From positions 248,001-312,000 of the forward strand of contig NC_041786.1 of the NCBI RefSeq assembly GCF_900090045.1: DNA of 64,000 nucleotides, given 5' to 3'. The position numbers and the translations under genes were made by a program. Every line of letters starts with the position of its first letter. The stretch's first letter is position 1. This DNA comes from Plasmodium malariae (lineage: Eukaryota > Apicomplexa > Aconoidasida > Haemosporida > Plasmodiidae). The notes under the pieces were generated by a model. It ran no database searches. It was not told the origin of the DNA and saw nothing but the letters and a program-made list of their open reading frames with translations. Of the stretch, positions 57,601 through 64,000 are shown in pieces.

Positions 57601-58001
57601 AATGCTTTTCTTCTGTTACTCACCCTCTTATCATATCTATTATTTTCATCCTTTTGATTCTTTTTATTTTGTAAAATATGACCATGTTCATCTGTTTCCA
57701 TATCCTTCTCCATTTTTTCTTCTCTCTTTACTCTCTCCTTCTCTTCTTTTACATCCATATACTTGAGTAATTTTTTAAAAAATGGTAACTTACATTCTTT
57801 TAAAAAACTTTCATCGTTATTCTCATCTAAGTAAAAATTTAGCCCGTTCTCCTTACTAATTATTTCTTTCATTAAATTACCTGAACTGTGAATAATTTTC
57901 AAGTCTTTGCTGTAGTCTTCATTTTGCATATACTTGTCAAATATACCCTTGAAGAATTTTACATCATAGGGAAATAGAATTTTTGTAATTTCCTTATTCA
58001 T
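51493..58001 (-). CDS. P-type ATPase homologue with degenerate catalytic motifs (four exons, 1790 aa)
   Basis: Exons 58001-57389, 57137-54719, 54167-51897 and 51562-51493 join in phase across three GT-AG introns. The fold order is that of a P2-type (PMCA-like) Ca2+ pump: N-terminal RVSNRRKAF box, M1-M2, A-domain ([14 protein letters not shown]501-G504), M3-M4, P/N domains and M5-M10, ending in a short hydrophilic tail. The key residues are gone. The TGES loop reads IVNSG (519-523), PEGLP reads IDQMP (P797) and DKTGT reads DIQRY (836-840, only the Asp kept). The KGA nucleotide motif is RGP (990-992), TGDN is TNDN (1116-1119), and the GDGxND hinge has collapsed around CDN (D1312). It therefore probably cannot cycle as a pump. 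Large Lys/Glu/Ser insertions interrupt the cytoplasmic domains. From memory P. falciparum ATP9 sits at about this syntenic place, so this may be its orthologue. Intron 2 contains a long TATG microsatellite. Confidence 0.88.
54410..54686. repeat. TATG/TATATG microsatellite
   Basis: About 275 bp of TATGTATATATG and TATG units, with a pure (TATG)n block at about 54602-54674. It occupies intron 2 (54168-54718) of the P-type ATPase-like gene and starts only about 30 bases inside the donor. Every frame on both strands is open through it and yields Tyr/Ile/His/Thr or Met/Tyr/Val/Cys chains. Confidence 0.94.
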
Positions 58002-58152
58002 CTTGATTTTGTAAGTACTGGACAGACAAGAGGGGGAAATGAGACTATGACTCGGGTAGTGCCTGCTTCGTTAAAAAGTACGGAATAGCCAGAGGAGAGT
58101 AAAAAGAGCATAAATATAAAAAAAAGAGAAAAAAAGAAGAAGTATAAGAAAA

Positions 58153-58256
58153 AGTAAACAAAAAAATATACAAAAAAATAAACAAAAAAATAAACAAAAA
58201 AGTAAACAAAAAAATAAACAAAAAAATAAACAAAAAAATAAACAAAAAAGAAAAAG
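58153..58256. repeat. AAAAAAATAAAC dodecamer array
   Basis: About nine tandem copies of AAAAAAATAAAC with AGTAAAC and ATATAC variants. It lies about 150-250 bp upstream of the ATPase-like start codon on the minus strand, so it may fall in that gene's 5' UTR or core promoter. Confidence 0.9.
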
Positions 58257-58639
58257 CAAAGGAAAATGAAGAGAAGGCGATACTAATCGCGCAGAAAAAG
58301 AAATAGGGAAAAAATCAAAATACTTTCTCTTCCACTTCAACTCAAATTATTATTACTCCTCATTTTAAGGCGTCTTATCATTACTAGCGCTCCTAACCTA
58401 ATGCTCCTTCTATATACTATTCATAATGTGTATTATTCATATATAAACTACGTATCACTAGTTGCGTATGAATCTTTTACGTAACCACTGTTTTTATAAA
58501 TTTAACTGCATGGCATATTACGTTATATGCGTGTGCACAATGCGTTTATGTATAGAGTATCTAGTATGTATGTTTGGTGTGTATGCATAGACTTATGTTT
58601 CAACTTATCCTTTATTATTCCCTCCTTTCACTACGAATA

Positions 58640-58845
58640 TACTTCGTGTTATTTTATTTTGTTTTACTTCATTTTATTTTGTTTTACTTCATTTTATTTT
58701 GTTTTACTTCATTTTATTTTGTTTTACTTCATTTTATTTTGTTTTACTTCATTTTATTTTGTTTTACTTCATTTTATTTTGTTTTACTTCATTTTATTTT
58801 ATTTTACTTCATTTTATTTTATTTTACTTCATTTTATTATTTTTT
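58640..58845. repeat. 20-bp TTTTATTTTGTTTTACTTCA minisatellite
   Basis: About ten almost identical tandem copies, seven or eight with ATTTTGTTTTAC and the last two with ATTTTATTTTAC. The high identity implies recent expansion, so it should vary in length between isolates. Confidence 0.95.
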
Positions 58846-60042
58846 TTTTTACTTTTTGCAGTTTCTCATCCGCCATTTCTAGCCATTTTCGCACCTACGT
58901 TATTTTAAATGCACACAAAGCAATTCATGTTGAGTATATTCATTTATAGGGAAAATTGCTTTAAAAGAGAAAAAACAAATGTAGAAGTGAGAGGAAAAAT
59001 AAAAAAAATAATAAATACAATAAATAATATGAGTAAATTTAATAATATAATACAGTAAAACATATAAAAATATATTAAAATACAATAATAGGAGTGTTTT
59101 GTAAATTAATAAAAAGTTCGCTCGTACCTAATAGAATGGTATTTTTTTTTTTTTTTTTTTTTATAGCCATTTCTGTACGTGATTACGCTTGAAAATAATG
59201 TCTATCTCTTTGGCAGTTCTCCCCTTTGCACTCCTCTGTTAGATTTTTAGATGCATGCACACCTTCATACATACATACGAGCATACGCACATAAATACGT
59301 AAATTAGTACATGGATACTTGAATGCACACTTACACTCCCAATTACATAATTTATGTAAGCCCATTTTGTAATAAATACTTTCTTCATAATGCTTACGAC
59401 GAAGTGTTAAAATTTCCGCACTTCACTTTCCCCATATGTTTTTTTTTTAATGCACTAAGACATATACATATGCATATATGTGTATGTGCGGGCCTTTCCT
59501 CAGTATGACGGTGGAAATACTATACTAATTATTAAAAAAAAGAAAAAAAAAGGAAAAAAAAGGAAAAAAAATTTATAATATCATATTATATGAAGTATGA
59601 AGAATCATTGGATCTGAATGGCCTACATATAAATATTATAACCACTTGTCCATATTTGCATATGCAGCAAGTATAGGCTTATTATATTTATGTGGACCTA
59701 GAGATTATTTTTCACTTGTAAAATAAGGAATTCCGCTACCTCCCAAAACTCTGCATACATGTATGCACGTATGTATGTGTATACATATATATATACATAT
59801 ACATACGAATATACGTGTACATACTGTTACACATATGTACATGTACATGTGTCTACATGACCGGGGATTAAAGTGCACCATCCGCTACGATGTACGCGTG
59901 AATATTTTTTCTTTCCTTTTCCTTTTCCTTCTCTTCCTCTTCCTCTTCCTCTTCCTTTCCTTTTTTTTTTTTTTTTTTTTTCTTTTATTTTTGCTCCACA
60001 TAATCAAAAATTTAATATTACACTACTATCGAGGCTTCAGAG

Positions 60043-61630
60043 ATGGAAAAGGAACTAGCAGTAGAATCATTTATCGGGTTCAACGGTAATATAACAAATA
60101 ACCTAATTCTAATAAGACAACATAAAGAAATAAATGAAAGGGATTATAAAGAAAAATTAAAATGCATAGAAGAAGAAGAATTTTTAGAAAATGAAAAAAA
60201 AAAAAAATTAAAAAGTGTTTATAATTTAAAAAATATTACCATTAATCATAATTACTATGAACTGAAAAAAGAAGAATTAAAATATAATTTTTTTATGATC
60301 TATGCTATTGGTACTAATATAATAAAAGAAGACATTGTAAATAATAATAGAACAATTTTTAAAAGTGATGAATATAAAATAAATAAATTATATGTTGATA
60401 ACAACAAAAAATATATTTGCTGTTGCAAAGAGAGTAAACTGATGTCTAATATTTATATATTCGATTTTGAAAATAAAAAAGAAAATATCATTTTATCTTT
60501 ACATAAATTTAAAACAGTGGATATTTCTATAAGTAATGATGGGAAATACCTTCTCTCATCCGGAGGAGAAGACGACAAATGCTTAATATTAACTCAAATA
60601 GAAAACCAAAAATTTATATATAAGTCCTCTTCTGACTATCCATATACTAATATTTCCTTTTTCCATCAAACTAATAATTTCATAATAGGTTAGTTCAAAA
60701 AAAAGGAGGCTAAACAGTGTAAACAAGATATTTAAGAGAAGGGGGGAAGGGAAAAAAAAAAAAAAAAAAAATAAAATAAAATACAATCATGCAGTAAAGC
60801 AGTGTTAGTAGTATAGCACCGTAGCAGCATTAGAAGTATATCAGTGAAGTACCATTCGTAGCATATCCCCTCATGGCATTAAAAACCTTTTCAAGCCATA
60901 AACAGTGAAATAATAATGCAGTTAAATCCTCTTAATTTTTTCTTTTTTTCTTTTTTTGTTTTGAAGCTAAACTTAACAGCATCAAAATATGCTACTACAA
61001 TTTTTCGACAAAGCGAATGAACGAAGTAGAAGTAAATACATCCATTTACAAAAGGCAGTTTGTGTGCTTAGAACTGAAAAACAACGATGAGTATGCCTTT
61101 TTAGGGACGACGACGGGTAAGACATATGCATAAAATGTACATTAACAGGTTTCGTGCATGTATATGGGATCATATATCAATCTTTGCAATATACATGTAT
61201 GGGTGTACATATGCGTGCATGTACATGTGCAAGTACATGTGTTAAGGGAGCTGTGCCCAGCCGAAACAACAATAATTCCAGACTGTAAAATCCAATAGAA
61301 GCATTAAAAGCTGTCATAACAATTCCACGCTAACAATATATCATATTAAAAAAATATTGCGCAGGTGATGTACTAGTAGTAAATATAAAGTCTAGGGTTC
61401 TCGAAAAAATTATACCAGAGAATTACTTATTCAGTAATGGGATAAACGTAGTAAAGATCCTGGACGACAAAACGATCTTGACAGGTTCGCAAAAAAAATA
61501 AAAATAAAAATAAACGAAATAAAATTGAATAAAATGGAATAATACTGTATAAAAATAGTGCCACTAGCGGACATAAGACATTCTAATTTTTCGTTTAAAA
61601 AAGGTTACTGCTGGTGCACAGTTGCATGCA

Positions 61631-61670
<40 letters not shown>

Positions 61671-63812
61671 CTTACATACATGCATACATACATATATACG
61701 TATGTGCGAACATGTGCAAATACGCGCGTGTTCTTAAATGCGAGTTTTTCCCTAATGCGGGGGGCGCTATTGCACACATATATTTTTTGGCTATCCCTTT
61801 ACACACCGGACCAAAGGAAGTGGAGATGGATATGTGAGCCTAATAGACATTGTGGAAAAGAAAATTTTAAGGAAAACAAAGATATATGGATCTGTAAATT
61901 CAATTGAAATGAGAAATGAATCCACAATATTTATCAGTATTTATGAAAACATTATTTACGTAATGGATATAAACAATGGTAGTTATTATGTATTATTGCT
62001 AATTCACAATAATTATATACGTGATCTATGCTTTCCTATGAATTATAATTATATACTGTATACATGCAGCCATAATAGTATAATGGCATGGCAATTCTAT
62101 GATAAGAAAGTTATATACTTAAAAAATATGAACAAGGGCAAATTCATCTATTATGATAAGAAGTTCTTGAATATACCAACAGATAAAAGAAAGAAACTAT
62201 GTAAGCTTAATAAAATGGTTGAAGAAAAAAATAGTAATGCTATTGAAAATGATAAACAAAGTGCCAATTTAGATAATGATAAAAATCTACAAAATATAGA
62301 AAACATAGGCAAAATAAATAAGAAGTTAACCTGTCATAGTATAAAAATATCAAATGATGGAAAATATGTAGCTCTATCTATACATAACAATATTTACTTA
62401 TTAACATCGAAATATTTGAAAATTGTTTCTCTTATTTTAAATTCTCATTATGACTATTGCAATACTTTAACTTTTTATAATGAATATGATTTAATAACTG
62501 CCGGAAATAATGGAGATATCAAATTTTGGAAATTCGAAAAAAACAAATATATTAATTTTAATACAATTAATTATCACTCATCCATAATTAATCATATTAT
62601 TCTCTACAAGGATAAACATGTAACGACAAAAAAATATTCAAAAGAATGTACAATAAATTGAACGTTTTGTCTATGGGCATCATATATGGGAAGAGCACAC
62701 TACACAGTTATGCTCTCTCTCTATTTCTCGTTTTTTGCACTGTGATGAGATGCAATAAGATACATTTTTTTTTTTTTTTCTTTTTTTTTTTTTCCCCTTT
62801 GTGCTTCTTTCGCAATGTACCGCAAATAGTTTCATTCTTTAAAGAAACATATAAGAATGACACACACGTAGCATATCCATTTTTTCAATGATTGCACATG
62901 ACTCACCCTCCCCCCTTCATCTTTCTTTATATTTATAGCTCTGTAGCTGCAGCGAAGACGGGCTTATAATCTTATATAATATTCAAGAAAGTGCACTAGT
63001 TAAAAAGATAATAGATATAAATAATACAAGATATAAACAAATTGCTCTGAATAGAAAATTTGACATCCTATTATGTTGTGGAAACAATAATATTTTTATG
63101 TATTATGATTTAATTAAAAATGATGTTAGTAAGAATTTTTATTATTCCCCATTTCACAATATCCTCTCTGTTGATATTGATGACAGGGGCAAGTTCTTCA
63201 TAACAGGTTCGAGTCCATCTTAGAAAAAGCAACACAAGCAATCATGATTTATGAGAAGTGAAAAATGAAACACATTTTTGTGTGCGTATGGGTGTATATA
63301 TACCTATACACGTATGTATATATATGCATATCCACATGCATATGCATATTTTTCCCCCTTAGGTTCTGACGATCACAAGTTGAGATTGTACGAATTTAAA
63401 AGCTGCACTTGCCTATACATAGGTATGATTAACAACGACGAATGAAGTGAATAACGAGTGGCCATTTCTCTCCCTTGTAGTCCCTTTTCCTCTTCTTTCA
63501 CACCCTTACATTTATCGATTTGCATTTCTTATCATCATTTCTCTCCAATAACAGGAAATGCCCATAACGATGTTATAAACAAATGCCTATTTACATATGA
63601 CAATCACTTTATCGTTTCGACTTCAAGAGATGAAAGTAAGAAAAAAAAAAATTAAATAAAACACTATATCTATAAAGAGAAGATGAAGTAAGGTAGTACG
63701 CCTTGTTAACATTAAATAATTAATTTTCCCTTGAAACGAAAAAATGATTTGTTCAAACTGCGCAGGTATAATATACTGGAAAGTGCCCCCCGAAATAAAG
63801 GAATTCGACTGA
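60043..63812 (+). CDS. CFAP52: Cilia- and flagella-associated protein 52, WD40 repeats (eight exons, 724 aa)
   Basis: Eight exons join in phase: 60043-60688, 60967-61116, 61365-61484, 61817-62619, 62939-63206, 63363-63422, 63555-63635 and 63766-63812 (TGA). Nearly every junction splits a glycine codon after its first G. CFAP52 (WDR16) is a double beta-propeller of the inner junction of axonemal doublet microtubules. Matches in order are ESFIGFNGNI at the start (family: IGFNGHV), SISNDGKYLLSSGGEDD, FLGTTTGDVLVV, LTGSGDGYVSL, IRDLCFPMNYNYILYTCS, LTCHSIKISNDGKYVAL, LITAGNNGDIKFWK, FFITGSDDHKLRLYEFK and IVSTSRDESIIYWKVP. In Plasmodium the only flagellum is that of the male gamete, so expression in male gametocytes is expected. 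It is about 100 residues longer than animal CFAP52, through an Asn/Lys insertion at about 425-465 and a charged N-terminal helix. Confidence 0.93.
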
Positions 63813-64000
63813 GAAAGACTTCACAAGAAATATTCAAAAAATTAATAGTGATAGTTTCAGAAATGCATATGCATAGTGCACACATAAAAAAAAAAAAAAT
63901 AATAATAAAAAATAAAATAAAATAATAAAATAAAATAAAAAAAAATAAAATAAAATAATAAAAAATAAAATAAAATAATAAAATTAATATACAAAAAGGG
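63813..64000. other. 3' flank of CFAP52 with an A-rich array
   Basis: After the stop comes ordinary AT-rich sequence, then an AAAATAAAATAAT array from about 63888 to 63985, cut near the window end. No gene was seen. Confidence 0.6.

Larger units (their letters stand above)
58002..60042. other. Divergent intergenic region
   Basis: Two kilobases between the divergent ATPase-like and CFAP52 genes, holding both promoters. It contains two repeat arrays (listed separately), poly(T) at 59142-59162, AAAAAAGG repeats near 59535-59570 and a CCTCTT/poly(T) block at 59925-59982 just before the CFAP52 start. No coding frame was seen. Confidence 0.62.

Noticed and set aside
63200..63220. GGTTCGAGTCC, resembling a tRNA T-loop
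   Set aside because: The T-stem does not pair beyond two bases and no acceptor or anticodon arm surrounds it. It is the end of CFAP52 exon 5 plus the donor.

Overview
The window is nuclear DNA from a malaria parasite (Plasmodium). The signs are extreme A+T richness, long poly(dA) and poly(dT) runs, (TA)n and TATG/CATA microsatellites in every intergenic space, proteins with Asn/Lys/Glu-rich low-complexity insertions, and many short GT-AG introns. The base composition is less extreme than P. falciparum, so P. malariae or P. ovale is my best guess; this is inference. The set lysine-tRNA ligase, TKL3 kinase and glutamate-tRNA ligase matches, from memory, a block of P. falciparum chromosome 13. 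It is ordinary core chromosome: I see no subtelomeric gene families, transposons, tRNA or rRNA genes.

Layout. At 2-310 is the 3' end of a gene with an ER/NVKENAKW repeat tract and an apparent frame switch. Then come lysine-tRNA ligase (1100-3598, two exons), a nine-exon coiled-coil gene (4645-7036), a small secretory, possibly apicoplast, protein (7544-8086), GPN3-type GTPase (8840-10096, minus), an M50B-like membrane metalloprotease (11714-12868, minus), an unknown repeat-bearing protein (14054-15085, minus) and a 3011-residue unknown protein (16781-25816). These are followed by ADAT2-type tRNA adenosine deaminase (26870-28652, minus, five exons rebuilt here), the SAM/MORN/kinase protein TKL3 (30208-35613, minus), a gene-poor AT-rich stretch with two tentative small genes (37185-38206), glutamate-tRNA ligase (40002-42410), a Nudix hydrolase (43879-45186, three exons), an unknown 11-exon gene (45698-48990), an MPP6-like exosome cofactor (49734-50373), a P-type ATPase homologue without the catalytic motifs (51493-58001, minus, four exons) and CFAP52 (60043-63812, eight exons).

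The genes do not form one pathway or operon. Several serve RNA and translation: two tRNA ligases, the wobble-inosine deaminase, GPN3 for RNA polymerase assembly, and MPP6 for RNA decay. CFAP52 belongs to the male-gamete axoneme, and TKL3 to signalling. The most unusual item is the P-type ATPase: its architecture is retained, but the TGES, DKTGT, KGA, TGD and GDGxND motifs are all lost or replaced. Exon models were built by hand from splice sites and reading-frame phase and have not been checked against transcripts.
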